A stretch of DNA of 64,000 nucleotides from Halobacterium litoreum (GCF_021233415.1 NZ_CP089466.1:2633406-2697405), one strand, 5' to 3'; counted from the stretch's first letter, positions 1 through 9,244 are shown. The notes: generated by a model not told the origin, from the letters alone. Translations and numbers: made by a program.

Positions 1-177
1 GCCCGCGCGCGCCTCGCTGCCGTCGACCGGCGGACGCTCGGCTTCGGGCTCCTACAGTCCGTCCTGGTGCCGTTCGTCTGGGACCACCCGCCGCTGGTCG
101 TCGCGGTGGCGGGACACGTGGTGGCGGTGGCGGTTGTGGCGACCGCGTCGCTGTACGCGCTAGAACAGGCCGACTAG
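1..177 (+). CDS. C-terminal fragment of a hydrophobic (membrane) protein
   Basis: An open frame runs from the first base of the window to a TAG stop at 175-177 and gives about 58 residues, so the gene starts outside the window. The fragment holds two hydrophobic stretches rich in Val, Ala and Leu, separated by a short polar segment (VWDHPP), and ends LEQAD. This fits the last one or two transmembrane helices of a membrane protein. The family cannot be recognised from this piece. Its stop codon overlaps the stop of the convergent small gene that follows. Confidence 0.55.
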   Translation, partial: ARARLAAVDRRTLGFGLLQSVLVPFVWDHPPLVVAVAGHVVAVAVVATASLYALEQAD

Positions 178-344
178 TTCTTGATCTGCTGGAACTGGTC
201 GATGAGGTCCTCTGCGGAGTCGCCGGAGTCGAACTCGACGGAGCCCTCGTAGGTCGTACGAGTGTCGTCGTCGCTCACTTCGACGCCGTTGTTCTTCGCC
301 TCGCGGCGCTCGTGCTCGTCCTCGTCATAGGCACCCATTGACAT
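174..344 (-). CDS. Small acidic haloarchaeal protein, DUF5786-like
   Basis: Encodes 56 residues beginning MSMGAYDEDEHERREAK and containing TTYEGSVEFDSGDSAEDL near the C-terminus. This pattern (MGAYDE start, ERRE, EGxVExDSGDSAEDL, then QIK) matches a small uncharacterised family found across haloarchaea that I know as DUF5786. It has no membrane segment or cysteines. The start could also be the ATG two codons downstream (338). It converges on the upstream membrane-protein gene with a stop-stop overlap. Function is unknown; the family assignment rests on motif memory, not a search. Confidence 0.75.
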   Translation of the reverse strand: MSMGAYDEDEHERREAKNNGVEVSDDDTRTTYEGSVEFDSGDSAEDLIDQFQQIKN

Positions 345-408
345 GGCAACAACAAGCACGTTTGCGGTTGGTAAGTATGAATGTAACGGATGTTCACGCG
401 GGTTGGAC

Positions 409-717
409 TCAGAACGAAACCGGTTCGGGGCCGTCGACGCCCATCGGCGTCGGGTCGCGGTCGCTGTACCCGACGCGACCGACGGCGCTCTCGCCCACCG
501 CACCGTACACCGCGAACGTCGCCTCGGTCGCCGTCTCGAAGCGGTCCTCGCCGGTGCGCGCGATGACCGCACGCAGCGTCTCGCCGCCGTCCGCCTCGTC
601 GAGTTCGTGGTCGCCGCAGGCGGACGCCAGTTCTGCCGCGGTCAGCGGGTAATCTTGGGCCGTCAGGACGTCTGCGGTCTCTCTGAGGGTCATCGTTCGT
701 TGGGATGTGGAGCCCAT
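409..717 (-). CDS. Small conserved haloarchaeal protein, DUF5789-like
   Basis: Encodes about 102 residues. The core MTLRETADVLTAQDYPLTAA is followed by an acidic middle and a Gly/Asp-rich tail, resembling the DUF5789 proteins of haloarchaea, in which a short helical domain (here TAQDYPLTAAELASACGDHEL) is the conserved part. Three ATG starts are possible: 744, 717 and 693. A TATA-like element at 761-769 on this strand would place transcription initiation near 737, which excludes 744 and favours the ATG at 717. No enzyme motif is visible and the role is unknown. Confidence 0.65.
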   Translation of the reverse strand: MGSTSQRTMTLRETADVLTAQDYPLTAAELASACGDHELDEADGGETLRAVIARTGEDRFETATEATFAVYGAVGESAVGRVGYSDRDPTPMGVDGPEPVSF

Positions 718-760
718 ACAAGAGGTTTCTGCATCAACAATCATGATAGTAATAGGGCCC

Positions 761-769
761 TTATTTTTC
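761..769 (-). promoter_or_regulatory. TATA-like promoter for the DUF5789-like gene
   Basis: On the minus strand the sequence reads AAAAATAAG, an AT-rich island in very GC-rich DNA and a typical haloarchaeal TATA element. About 25 bases downstream is the expected start site near 737, just upstream of the ATG at 717. Confidence 0.45.
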
Positions 770-811
770 TCGGACCGCGCCGCTTAGGTGGCGGCGCGCC
801 CGCCGTCCCGT

Positions 812-1612
812 ATGGTCTACGCGGACCTCCACGTCCACACCGACAACTCCGACGGCACCCTCGCGCTCGACGAGGTGCCCGCCGCCGCCCGCGACGCCGG
901 CGTCTCGGCGGTCGCCATCACCGACCACGACCGCCTCCACCCCGACCTCGACGCGCCCGTCACCGAACGCGGCGGCGTCGACGTCGTCCACGGCATCGAA
1001 CTCCGCGTCGAGGCCGGCGACCAGCGCGTCGACCTCCTCGGCTACGGCGCCCGGCGCACCGACGCGCTCGTCGCCGAGACCGACCGCATCCAGCGCGACC
1101 GCCGCACCCGCGGCGCCCGAATCATCGAGAACGTCGAAACAACCCTCGGCGTCGACCTCGGCCTCGAATCCCGCGAGGGACTGGGTCGCCCGCACATCGC
1201 GCGCGCCGTCGTCGACCACCCCGAAACCGACTACGACGAACTCGGCGCCGTCTTCGACGACCTCATCGCCGACGACGGCCCGTGTTTCGTCGCGCGCGAC
1301 GTCCCCGACTTCGAGACGGGCGTCGAACTGCTCTCGGAGGCCTGCGGTCTCGTCGGCCTCGCCCACCCGCTGCGCTACGACGACCCGCAGACCGCCCTCG
1401 GCCTCTGTCGCGACCTCGACGCCGTCGAACGCCACTACCCCTACGACCGACCCGTCGGCGACGACCCCGCCGAGGACGGCGACGTGCTCGTGGACGCCGC
1501 CATCGACGAGTTCGACCTGCTCGCCACCGGCGGGAGCGACGCCCACGAGCGCACCCTCGGGAAGGCCGGCCTCTCCCGCGTCGCCTACGAGACCGTCCGC
1601 ATGCACCTGTAG
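812..1612 (+). CDS. PHP-domain metal-dependent phosphoesterase
   Basis: The 266-residue product starts MVYADLHVHTDNSDGTL, the classic N-terminal PHP motif I with metal-binding His7 and His9. Motif II follows as AITDHDRL (residues 36-43), a later HGIELRV carries a metal-binding Glu, and GGSDAH near the C-terminus is the last metal motif. Stand-alone PHP proteins of this size are usually phosphoesterases of the YciV/TrpH type that hydrolyse phosphate esters or short nucleotides. An in-frame ATG at 788 exists, but family members begin at the conserved VYADLHVHT, so 812 was chosen. The true substrate cannot be told from sequence. Confidence 0.85.
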   Translation: MVYADLHVHTDNSDGTLALDEVPAAARDAGVSAVAITDHDRLHPDLDAPVTERGGVDVVHGIELRVEAGDQRVDLLGYGARRTDALVAETDRIQRDRRTRGARIIENVETTLGVDLGLESREGLGRPHIARAVVDHPETDYDELGAVFDDLIADDGPCFVARDVPDFETGVELLSEACGLVGLAHPLRYDDPQTALGLCRDLDAVERHYPYDRPVGDDPAEDGDVLVDAAIDEFDLLATGGSDAHERTLGKAGLSRVAYETVRMHL

Positions 1613-1658
1613 TGCCCCTGCCGTGAGGTTCAGGTGGCCTCGGCCCCAAACCCCGTGC

Positions 1659-1820
1659 ATGCAGTGTCACTACTGCGACCGGAGTGCGGACCTCACCGTC
1701 GAGAAAGGCGGCATCAAGGTCGGCGTCTGCGAGGACCACTTCCAGGACCAACTCGACGAACTCTCCGACAGCGAGACCCTCCAGCGACTCCGGGAGCAGC
1801 TCGAAATCGAGCGGTCGTAA
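1659..1820 (+). CDS. Small zinc-finger-like haloarchaeal protein (DUF6757-like)
   Basis: Encodes 53 residues: MQCHYCDRSADLTVEKGGIK, then VGVCEDHF and an acidic helical C-terminus. The CHYC pair plus a later CEDH form a Cx2C...CxxH arrangement likely to bind zinc. The pattern is a known small uncharacterised haloarchaeal family (DUF6757 as I remember it). The open frame extends upstream to 1623, but the zinc motif at the very N-terminus marks 1659 as the start. It sits 46 bases after the PHP gene on the same strand and could be cotranscribed. Confidence 0.7.
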   Translation: MQCHYCDRSADLTVEKGGIKVGVCEDHFQDQLDELSDSETLQRLREQLEIERS

Positions 1821-1832
1821 CGCCCTCTCCTT

Positions 1833-2598
<766 letters not shown>

Positions 2599-2692
2599 AG
2601 GACACGCTAAATCTCCGAAGCGCAGACTCCACGACACCACTGTTCCATAGCCATCCCGCAGGCTTATGCGCGCGCCGACGCTTCCCTCTGGT

Positions 2693-3160
2693 ATGCGAAA
2701 GGTACGCCTCGACGACCTCGACTCCCGGATGGGGCCGGCGGACCGGAGCCTCCCCCTGACGGACGCGCTGGGCGCCGCCGACGCCGCGTTGAACTTCTAC
2801 GAGCTCGCGCCGGGCGACAGTTTCGCGTACGGCTTCCACGCCCACGAGAAACAGGAGGAGATATTCTACGTGCTCGACGGCACCGTGACGTTCCGCACGC
2901 TCGACGAGGACGTCGAAGTCAGCGCGGGCGAACTCGTGCGCTTCGGACCGGGCGAGTTCCAGCGCGGCGTGAACCGCGGCGAGGAACGCGTGCGAGCGCT
3001 CGCAATCGGCGCGCCACAGGAGTCCGGGGACACCGAGATACTCCGGGCGTGCGAGGACTGCGGCGAGGAGACGCTGCACGCGCTCGAACTCGCGGACGAC
3101 CGCTCCGAGATTCGCGCCGTCTGCGAGGAGTGTGGCGCGGTCACGGGACGCTTCGAGTAA
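2693..3160 (+). CDS. Cupin protein with C-terminal zinc-ribbon-like tail
   Basis: The 155-residue protein has a cupin barrel: ELAPGDSFAYGFHAHEKQEE carries the HxH metal ligands and the following Glu, and FGPGEFQRGVNRGEE is the second cupin motif. The C-terminal 45 residues contain CEDCGEET and later CEECG, a probable zinc ribbon. An upstream ATG at 2666 is in frame, but the start at MRKVRLDDLD fits better because an AT-containing promoter region precedes it. Its TAA stop overlaps the ATG of the next gene (TAATG), so the two are translationally coupled. Substrate unknown. Confidence 0.8.
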   Translation: MRKVRLDDLDSRMGPADRSLPLTDALGAADAALNFYELAPGDSFAYGFHAHEKQEEIFYVLDGTVTFRTLDEDVEVSAGELVRFGPGEFQRGVNRGEERVRALAIGAPQESGDTEILRACEDCGEETLHALELADDRSEIRAVCEECGAVTGRFE

Positions 3161-3528
3161 TGACCCATCCGCCCCGCCTCGTGTTCGACGACGACTGCGG
3201 CTTCTGCACGTGGTGTGCGAACTTCGCGGCGCGCCACGGCGACGTGGAGACGGTGGGCTTCACCGACCTCACGCCGGACCAACTCGCGCGCCTCCCCGAC
3301 GACTACGAGAACTGCGCCCACCTCCTCACCGACGACGCCGTCTACTCGTGTGGCGAGGCCGTCGAGCGCACGCTCGTCCACGACTTCCCCGCGCTCGGGC
3401 CCGCCTTCTCGATTCTCCGAGCCGTCCCGGGGTACGCGTGGCTCCGCGAGAAACTGTACCGCGCGGGCGCCGACCGTCGCGTCTTGCTCGGGAAAATAGC
3501 GCGCGACGACCCGCCCGCGAGAAATTAA
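3160..3528 (+). CDS. DCC-family thiol-disulfide oxidoreductase (DUF393)
   Basis: The 122-residue protein opens with PRLVFDDDCGFCTWCANF, the DxDCxxC signature of the DCC family (Cys13, Cys16 and an extra Cys19). The family is predicted to have a thioredoxin-like fold and to act in thiol-disulfide exchange, but is barely characterised. The rest, ending YRAGADRRVLLGKIARDD, follows the family pattern. The start codon overlaps the stop of the cupin gene, so both probably form one transcript. It overlaps the convergent phosphotransferase-like gene by four bases at its 3' end. Confidence 0.8.
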   Translation: MTHPPRLVFDDDCGFCTWCANFAARHGDVETVGFTDLTPDQLARLPDDYENCAHLLTDDAVYSCGEAVERTLVHDFPALGPAFSILRAVPGYAWLREKLYRAGADRRVLLGKIARDDPPARN

Positions 3529-4433
3529 GCGAGCGCGTCGAGCGCGTCGAACACGGACTCCCGGAGGAAGTCGGCGCGCGCCGCCGTCGCCTCCGGGCCG
3601 TGCTGGTCCTGCACGTACAGCGACTCGACGTAGTACGTCCCGATTAACGCGACGTACAGCGGTCGCCGCGCCGCGAAGCCGTCGGGGAGCGAGCGTACCG
3701 ACTCGTAGCCGGCGCGGAACGCGGCCTGCGCGTCGCCGCCGTCGAACGCCGGGAGCACTGTCCGCCAGTAGTCCCACTCGCCGGGCGCCGCGAGCGCGTG
3801 CTCGAAGTCCACGACGCAGGCCACTTCGCCGTCGCAGACCGCGACGTGGGCGGGCGTCCACCAGCCGTGACAGAGCGCGGAGTCGCCGGCCCCGGCGAAC
3901 GCGCCGGGGTGCTCGCGCAGGAAGTCGAGAACCGCGTCGGCCACGTCCGCGTGCCCGTGCTCGGCGAGTACGTCCCGTCGCGCCTGAACCACCGCGAGCG
4001 CGGCGTCCCGCCAGATATCCGCCTCGGGGAGCGCGAGGTCGTCGCCTGCCATCCCGAATTCGCCGTAGCCGTCGAGGTGCGGTGCGGTCTGCGCGTGGAG
4101 CGTCGCGAGTCCTCGGCCCGCCGCCCGCGACCACGCTTCGTCCGCGTCGTGCTCGCCGTCCGGACTGGGCGCGTCCGGATGCCACGCCGCGACGTAGTGT
4201 CCGGTGCCGACCGCCAGCACGTCGGGAACGGGGACGTCGGTGTGCTCGCCGACGAACGCCGTCGCGCGCCCCTCGACGCCCGCGTGCCCGGTCGGTCCGG
4301 TGTCGCGCTTGCAGACCGCTCGGTTGCCGTCGACGGTCACCTCGTGGACCTCGTGGGGCGGCACGTCGTGTAGCCGTCGCTCGATTCGGTACGCCTCGAA
4401 GTCGGCCGCGAGTGCGTCTCGTGTCGATTGCAT
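3525..4433 (-). CDS. Aminoglycoside-phosphotransferase-fold protein with altered catalytic loop
   Basis: The 302-residue protein has the layout of the APH/choline-kinase family: an N-terminal lobe with AVCKRDTG (Lys42 may be the ATP lysine), a helical middle, and a C-terminal lobe with CVVDFEHA (residues 206-212), the Mg-binding DFE motif. The catalytic loop, normally HGDxxxxN, reads CHGWWTPAHV (residues 188-197): the catalytic Asp is Trp191 and the Asn is His196. Either the family uses different catalysis or the protein is a pseudokinase. The gene is otherwise intact and normal in composition. Substrate unknown. Confidence 0.75.
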   Translation of the reverse strand: MQSTRDALAADFEAYRIERRLHDVPPHEVHEVTVDGNRAVCKRDTGPTGHAGVEGRATAFVGEHTDVPVPDVLAVGTGHYVAAWHPDAPSPDGEHDADEAWSRAAGRGLATLHAQTAPHLDGYGEFGMAGDDLALPEADIWRDAALAVVQARRDVLAEHGHADVADAVLDFLREHPGAFAGAGDSALCHGWWTPAHVAVCDGEVACVVDFEHALAAPGEWDYWRTVLPAFDGGDAQAAFRAGYESVRSLPDGFAARRPLYVALIGTYYVESLYVQDQHGPEATAARADFLRESVFDALDALA

Positions 4434-4547
4434 GAGTTCGCCGCGTCACGTGCGACGACCGGCCGCGAGCGGCACGGCGCCGCCGCTACGGCCGGGAGAA
4501 GACACGCTACCCGAGTCGGCGCCCGGACAAAACTGTTCGGGTCGCGT

Positions 4548-5423
4548 CTACTCGACGACGCGCACGACCTGCATTTCGGCGACGCCGGTCGCGGTGACGA
4601 CGTAGTCGGCGCCGTCGAGGTAGTCCGCGAGCGCGTCGGCGTCTTCGACGCCGTCGAGGCCGGTGTTACCCGTCTCCACGGCAGCGCGGAGTTCGTCTGT
4701 CCACTCGGACTCGGGGGCGCGGTCGAGGACGGTGACGACGCGCGCACCTTCGCCGACGCTCACGGCGTCGAGCGTGAGCATGTGGTGGGCGGCGTGGTCG
4801 CCGACCGTCACGCGAACCCGGTAGGTCGCGTTCTCCACCCGGAGGTGGTCCTGTGGCTCGAACGTCTCGGCGGCGGCCGGCTTCTCCTCGTGGTGGCCCA
4901 CCGAGTACGAGTCGTTCAGCATCGCGTCCGCGATGTCGCGTTCGCTCTCCGTCAGGTCGGCGTACCGGAGCGGTTCGCCCTCGACTTCGCTCTCGTTCGC
5001 TTCCACGAGGTCGTACTGGTAGCCCGCTTCCTGTGCGAACCCCGCGAACGACGTGCTCGGGTCGTACGTCTCGCCCCGGAATCGGACGTAATCGAACGTT
5101 CCGAGCGCGAGCGTTGCGTCCGACCCCGGACCGTCGCCGGTGCGCGCGAGGTCGGCGCGCCCCTCGGCGCTCGCGGCGTCCGCGACCAACTGGTGGAGGT
5201 CCGGCTCGGCGACGGCGACCGTCGCGCCGTCCGGCACGTCAGCGCCGTCCACTGGCGTCGCGTCGAGCCGTCTCGTGGGTCGCGTGCTTGTCGTCTCGTC
5301 CGTCGTCGGTTCGTCGGTGCTCGTCTCGACCGTCTCGGGGCCTTCGCCGCCGCCGGAACAGCCCGCGATTGCGGCGGCGAGCGCCACACCGCCGGCTCGG
5401 AGGAAGCGTCTACGGGAAGCCAT
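4548..5423 (-). CDS. Tat-exported lipoprotein of unknown function
   Basis: The 291-residue protein starts MASRRRFLRAGGVALAAAIA, a twin-arginine signal, followed by the lipobox AGCSGG. A Thr/Glu/Ser-rich linker typical of haloarchaeal surface lipoproteins follows. The mature part has no motif I recognise. It includes FDYVRFRGETYDPS, a DHLRVENATYRVRVTVGDHAAHH segment with several His, and a C-terminal VVTATGVAEMQVVRVVE strand-rich end. The start was chosen because the signal peptide begins there; the frame stays open upstream into the neighbouring gene. It is predicted to be anchored on the outer face of the cell membrane. Confidence 0.75.
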   Translation of the reverse strand: MASRRRFLRAGGVALAAAIAGCSGGGEGPETVETSTDEPTTDETTSTRPTRRLDATPVDGADVPDGATVAVAEPDLHQLVADAASAEGRADLARTGDGPGSDATLALGTFDYVRFRGETYDPSTSFAGFAQEAGYQYDLVEANESEVEGEPLRYADLTESERDIADAMLNDSYSVGHHEEKPAAAETFEPQDHLRVENATYRVRVTVGDHAAHHMLTLDAVSVGEGARVVTVLDRAPESEWTDELRAAVETGNTGLDGVEDADALADYLDGADYVVTATGVAEMQVVRVVE

Positions 5424-5473
5424 TACCGACGATTTTCGCGGGTCGGATAAGTGTCTTGTCGGGGGTGAAACGG

Positions 5474-6637
5474 CTACTGGTACGCGGCGATGCCCGTGAG
5501 GTCCTCGCCGAGAATCAGCGTGTGGATGTCGTGGGTGCCCTCGTAGGTGTACACCGTCTCCATGTTCGCCATGTGGCGCATCGGCGGGTAGTCCGTGGTG
5601 ATGCCGTTGCCGCCGAGCATCTCGCGGGCGACGCGGGCTTGGTCGCGGGCCATCCGGACGTTGTTTCGCTTCGCCATCGAGACGTGCTGGGGGCGCAGGT
5701 CGCCGCGCTCCTTCAGGTCGGCGAGCCGGTGGGCGAGCAGCTGGCTCGTCGTAATCTGGGTCGCCATCTCCGCGAGCTTGTCCTGTTGCATCTGGAAGCC
5801 GCCGATGGGCTGGTCGAACTGCTCGCGGTCGGTGGCGTAGTCGCGGGCCGTCTCGAAGCAGTCGCGGGCCGCGCCGACGGCGCCCCACGCGATGCCGTAG
5901 CGGGCCTGCGTCAGGCAGGACAGCGGCCCCTTCATCCCGGAGACGCCGGGGAGGCGGTTCTCCTGCGGGACGCGGACGTTCTGGAGGCCGATTTCGCCCG
6001 TAATGGAGGCGCGCAGGCTGAGTTTCTCGTCTATCTTGTTCGTCGTCACGCCGTCGCGCTCGGTCTCCACGAGGAAGCCACGGACGGGGTTGTCGGCCTC
6101 GCTGTGGTCGCGGGCCCACACCACCGCCACGTCGGCGATTGGGGAGTTCGTAATCCACGTCTTCGAGCCGTTCAGGACGTACTCGTCGCCGTCCGCCTCC
6201 GCCTTCGTCTCCATCCCGGAGGGGTTCGAGCCGTGTTCGGGTTCGGTCAGCCCGAAGCAGCCGACGGCTTCGCCGGCGCCGAGGTCCGGGAGCCAGCGCT
6301 CCTTCTGGTCCTCACTCCCGAACGCGTGAATCGGGTACATCACGAGCGCGCCCTGCACGCTCGCCATCGAGCGCAGCCCCGAGTCGCAGGCCTCCAGTTC
6401 CTGCATCAGCAGGCCGTAGGCCTTCTCGCCGACGTTCGGCAGGCCGTAGCCGTCGAGGTTCGGCGCGTAGAAGCCGAGTTCCCCCATCTCGGGGATGAGT
6501 TCGGTCGGGAACGTCCCGTCCACGTAGTGGTCGCCGATGTCCGGGCGGACGTTCTCGTCGACGAACTCACGGGCGGTGTCGCGGATGAGCCGCTCCTCCG
6601 AGGACAGGTCTGCCTCCAGTCCCACGTAGTCGAGCAT
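5474..6637 (-). CDS. Acyl-CoA dehydrogenase, glutaryl-CoA dehydrogenase-like
   Basis: The 387-residue flavoenzyme begins MLDYVGLEADLSSEERLIRD. It contains the FAD/substrate segments CFGLTEPEHGSNPSGMETKA and GSKTWITNSPIADV, and the C-terminal METVYTYEGTHDIHTLILG, in which the Glu of YEGTHDIH is the catalytic base position of glutaryl- and isovaleryl-type dehydrogenases. The TYEGTHDIH ending is closest to glutaryl-CoA dehydrogenases, which oxidise and decarboxylate glutaryl-CoA to crotonyl-CoA using an electron-transfer flavoprotein. No electron-transfer flavoprotein or lysine-degradation genes are nearby, so the exact substrate is inferred only from similarity. Confidence 0.85.
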   Translation of the reverse strand: MLDYVGLEADLSSEERLIRDTAREFVDENVRPDIGDHYVDGTFPTELIPEMGELGFYAPNLDGYGLPNVGEKAYGLLMQELEACDSGLRSMASVQGALVMYPIHAFGSEDQKERWLPDLGAGEAVGCFGLTEPEHGSNPSGMETKAEADGDEYVLNGSKTWITNSPIADVAVVWARDHSEADNPVRGFLVETERDGVTTNKIDEKLSLRASITGEIGLQNVRVPQENRLPGVSGMKGPLSCLTQARYGIAWGAVGAARDCFETARDYATDREQFDQPIGGFQMQQDKLAEMATQITTSQLLAHRLADLKERGDLRPQHVSMAKRNNVRMARDQARVAREMLGGNGITTDYPPMRHMANMETVYTYEGTHDIHTLILGEDLTGIAAYQ

Positions 6638-6703
6638 GCACAGTAGTCGGGGGGCGGCGGTGAAAAAGCCTGCTAGTCTGTGCCGCACACGCCGGAAATC
6701 CGA

Positions 6704-7390
6704 CTAGTCGGCCGCCCGCGCTTCCGCGAGGCCGGCGGTGAAGTTCTCGAAGAGGCGCTTGGCCTCGCAGGCCGCGGCGTAGTTCTCGGGCGTGATGCCC
6801 GCGAGCACGTCGGCCTCGCGCTCGTCGCTCAACTCCTTGTTCCGCGTGAGTTCCTCGGCGGTCTCGTTGTCGTACTCGGGGTGGAACTGGACGCCGACGG
6901 AGTGGTCGGCCCGAAACGCGTGGACGCCGTAGTCGTTCTCCGCGAGCAGTTCGGCGCCCGGCGGCAGCCTCGTCACGGCGTCCGAGTGCGTCGTGAACAC
7001 CGTCATCGACTCGGGCACGTCCTCGAAGAGGGGGTCGTCGCGTGTGCGCTCGACCTCCCGGTAGCCGATTTCGTACTCGCCCATGTCCTCGACGGTGCCG
7101 CCGAGCGCCTCCGCGAGCACCTGGTGGCCGAAACAGACGCCGAGCACGGGGACGCCCGCGTCGTGGGCGTCGGCGACGTACTCCACGAGGCGCGGAATCC
7201 AGTCGTCGTCCCAGTACACCGACGACCGAGACCCAGTGACGACGACGCCGTCGAACTCGACGTTCTCGGGGAGTTCGCCGCGCTCGGCGTGGAACTCCAC
7301 GAGGTCGGCGTCCAGTTCGCGGCGGAAGTTCCGCGCGGTGTCCGCGGGTTCGTGGGCGGCGTTTAGCAACGCGACGCGTGGGCGACTCAT
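6704..7390 (-). CDS. Class I glutamine amidotransferase-like protein
   Basis: The 228-residue protein has a single class I GATase domain: GVVVTGSRSSVYWDDDWI near residue 50-65, the nucleophile elbow GVCFGHQ with Cys86, and a distal SVGVQFHPEYDNET with the catalytic His and Glu. Stand-alone proteins of this type (GuaA-N-like) either feed ammonia to an unlinked synthetase or hydrolyse gamma-glutamyl compounds. The ATG at 7390 directly precedes a conserved start (RPRVALLNAAHE). No synthetase partner is adjacent, so its pathway is open. Confidence 0.85.
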   Translation of the reverse strand: MSRPRVALLNAAHEPADTARNFRRELDADLVEFHAERGELPENVEFDGVVVTGSRSSVYWDDDWIPRLVEYVADAHDAGVPVLGVCFGHQVLAEALGGTVEDMGEYEIGYREVERTRDDPLFEDVPESMTVFTTHSDAVTRLPPGAELLAENDYGVHAFRADHSVGVQFHPEYDNETAEELTRNKELSDEREADVLAGITPENYAAACEAKRLFENFTAGLAEARAAD

Positions 7391-7463
7391 CGCGTCTCAG
7401 TAGCGGCCGCTGGCGGAAGGTCGTTTCGCCGCCGGCCAGTGCTGTCGGCGTCGCGGACGCCGG

Positions 7464-7760
7464 TCACTCGACACCGACGGTGACGGTGCCGGCGCTGCTC
7501 ACGGCGACGTGAGCGTTCGCGTACTCGAAGGAGATGTGGACGTCGCTACCGGCGTCGGCGAGGACGTCGTTCAGCGCGTCCGGGTCGAGGGTGTCCGCGA
7601 GCTGCGGGAGGTCCGTGACGTCGCTGTCGGTCGCCGCGGCCACGGCCTCGACGACGCCGATGCTCGGCGTCTCGGCGTCGGTCCACGAGTACTGCGTTCG
7701 TTCGCTCGCTCTCGACGGGCCGATTCGCTCCGTCGCTCGTTCGCTGGTGTCTTCGGTCAT
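7464..7760 (-). CDS. HalOD1 output-domain protein
   Basis: The 98-residue protein has an N-terminal Ser/Glu/Arg-rich tail and a compact C-terminal domain: SIGVVEAVAAATDSDVTDLP, then DPDALNDVLAD and VHISFEYANAHVAVSS. This is the HalOD1 domain, predicted as an output domain of haloarchaeal regulators and often found alone. The tail (DNA 7694-7747) is built from repeated TCGTTCGCTCGCT-like units encoding SERATER and ASERTQ, similar to the short repeats elsewhere in this window. The ATG at 7760 was chosen because upstream residues are not HalOD1-like. Confidence 0.7.
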   Translation of the reverse strand: MTEDTSERATERIGPSRASERTQYSWTDAETPSIGVVEAVAAATDSDVTDLPQLADTLDPDALNDVLADAGSDVHISFEYANAHVAVSSAGTVTVGVE

Positions 7761-7957
7761 CGATTCGGTGGTGCCTCTGCACCGTGATTCCCCGCGGAAC
7801 CGTGGTGTGGTCACACGTAGCGCGCTCTCGACTAAGTAGGTTTCGTGACGACTCCGATAGATGGCCGTCGTCCGCCGGCCGGTGTCCACCGGACTGCTCC
7901 CGGCGGCGCCGCGCTCGGTCGAACCACCTTTGGCGCGCGCCCGCCACCTGCGAGTGA

Positions 7958-9184
7958 ATGCGCGCCATCAAGGACAGCGTCCACGACTACATCGAGGTCG
8001 AGGGCGTGGCCGAAGCCCTGCTGGACACGCCCGCCGTCCAGCGACTCCGCCACATCAAGCAACTCAGCACGGTTCGGCTCGTCTACCCGTCGGCCAACCA
8101 CACGCGCTTCGAGCACTCCCTGGGCGTCTACCACCTCGCCGACCGCGCGCTCGACCACCTCGACGTCTCCGGCGCGCGCGCCGACACCGTCCGCGCCGCC
8201 GCGCTCCTCCACGACGTCGGTCACGGCCCGTACGGCCACCAGACCGAGGGCATCATCCAGCGCCGCCTCGGTCGCCACCACGACGAGGTCGAGGACCTGC
8301 TCGCCGGCGGCCCGGTCGGGGACGTGCTCCGCGACCACGGCCTCGACCCCCACCGGGTCGCCGCCGTCGTCTCCGGCGAGGGCCGCCTCGGCCAACTGGT
8401 GGCGGGCGAACTGGACGTCGACCGGATGGACTACCTGGTGCGGGACGCCCACCACACCGGCGTTCCCTACGGCACCATCGACCACGGCCGCCTGCTGCGC
8501 GCGCTCACGTTCCGCGACGGCGAACTCGTGCTCGCAGAGGGGAACGTCGCCACCGCCGAGAGCGTGCTCGTCGGGCGCGCGCTCATGAACGCCACCGTCT
8601 ACCGCCACCACGTCTCCCGCATCGCCGGCACGATGCTCGACCGCGCCGGCGCGCGCCTGCTCGACACCACTGACCTCGCCCCGGAGACGTTCGCGCGGAT
8701 GACCGACGCCGAACTGCTCGGCGCGCTCCGCGACGAGGAGGCCACGGCCGACACCGCGCGCCGCGTCCGCGACCGCGACCTGTTCAAGCGCGCCGTCTGG
8801 GTGGAACGCGGCGCCGTCCCCGACGACGTGGTCGCCGCCGACTACGAGGCCGTCCGCGAGTTCGAGCGCGATATCGCCGACACCGCTGGCGTCCCCGAGC
8901 GCGAAGTCGTCGTCGACAACCCCGGCAGTCCGTCGATGCCGGAGTCATCGGTGCGCGTCGCCGTCAACACCGAGTCGCGAAGCGCCTCGAACGGCCGGAC
9001 GCAGTCCGGTGACGGGGCCGTCCGCCGCCTCGACGAACAGAGCCCGCTCGTGCAGGGGATGCAGGAGTCCCAGCGCGTGCAGTGGCGTTTCGGCGTCTAC
9101 GCGCCCGACGAGCACGCCGCCGAGGTCGCCGCCGCCGCCGAGCGCGTCCTCGGCCTCGACGCCGTCGGCGACGCCGACTACTGA
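7958..9184 (+). CDS. HD-domain phosphohydrolase (SAMHD1/dGTPase-like)
   Basis: The 408-residue protein begins MRAIKDSVHDYIEVEGVAEA and has the HD-family metal motifs: TRFEHSLGVYHLA carries the first His, AALLHDVGHGPYGHQTEG carries the His-Asp pair, and ELDVDRMDYLVRDAHHTG carries the distal Asp. The order matches the archaeal and bacterial homologues of SAMHD1 and deoxyguanosine triphosphohydrolase. The likely activity is dNTP or nucleotide phosphohydrolysis. Near the C-terminus (about residues 335-353) a Ser/Asn/Gly-rich stretch interrupts an otherwise conserved region; its DNA (8960-9022) contains a hairpin and looks inserted. Confidence 0.8.
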   Translation: MRAIKDSVHDYIEVEGVAEALLDTPAVQRLRHIKQLSTVRLVYPSANHTRFEHSLGVYHLADRALDHLDVSGARADTVRAAALLHDVGHGPYGHQTEGIIQRRLGRHHDEVEDLLAGGPVGDVLRDHGLDPHRVAAVVSGEGRLGQLVAGELDVDRMDYLVRDAHHTGVPYGTIDHGRLLRALTFRDGELVLAEGNVATAESVLVGRALMNATVYRHHVSRIAGTMLDRAGARLLDTTDLAPETFARMTDAELLGALRDEEATADTARRVRDRDLFKRAVWVERGAVPDDVVAADYEAVREFERDIADTAGVPEREVVVDNPGSPSMPESSVRVAVNTESRSASNGRTQSGDGAVRRLDEQSPLVQGMQESQRVQWRFGVYAPDEHAAEVAAAAERVLGLDAVGDADY

Positions 9185-9244
9185 CGGCCACCCCGTCGCT
9201 TTCTGGTAAACGACGGCTTGGGGCGCGCGTCCGTCACTCGACGC

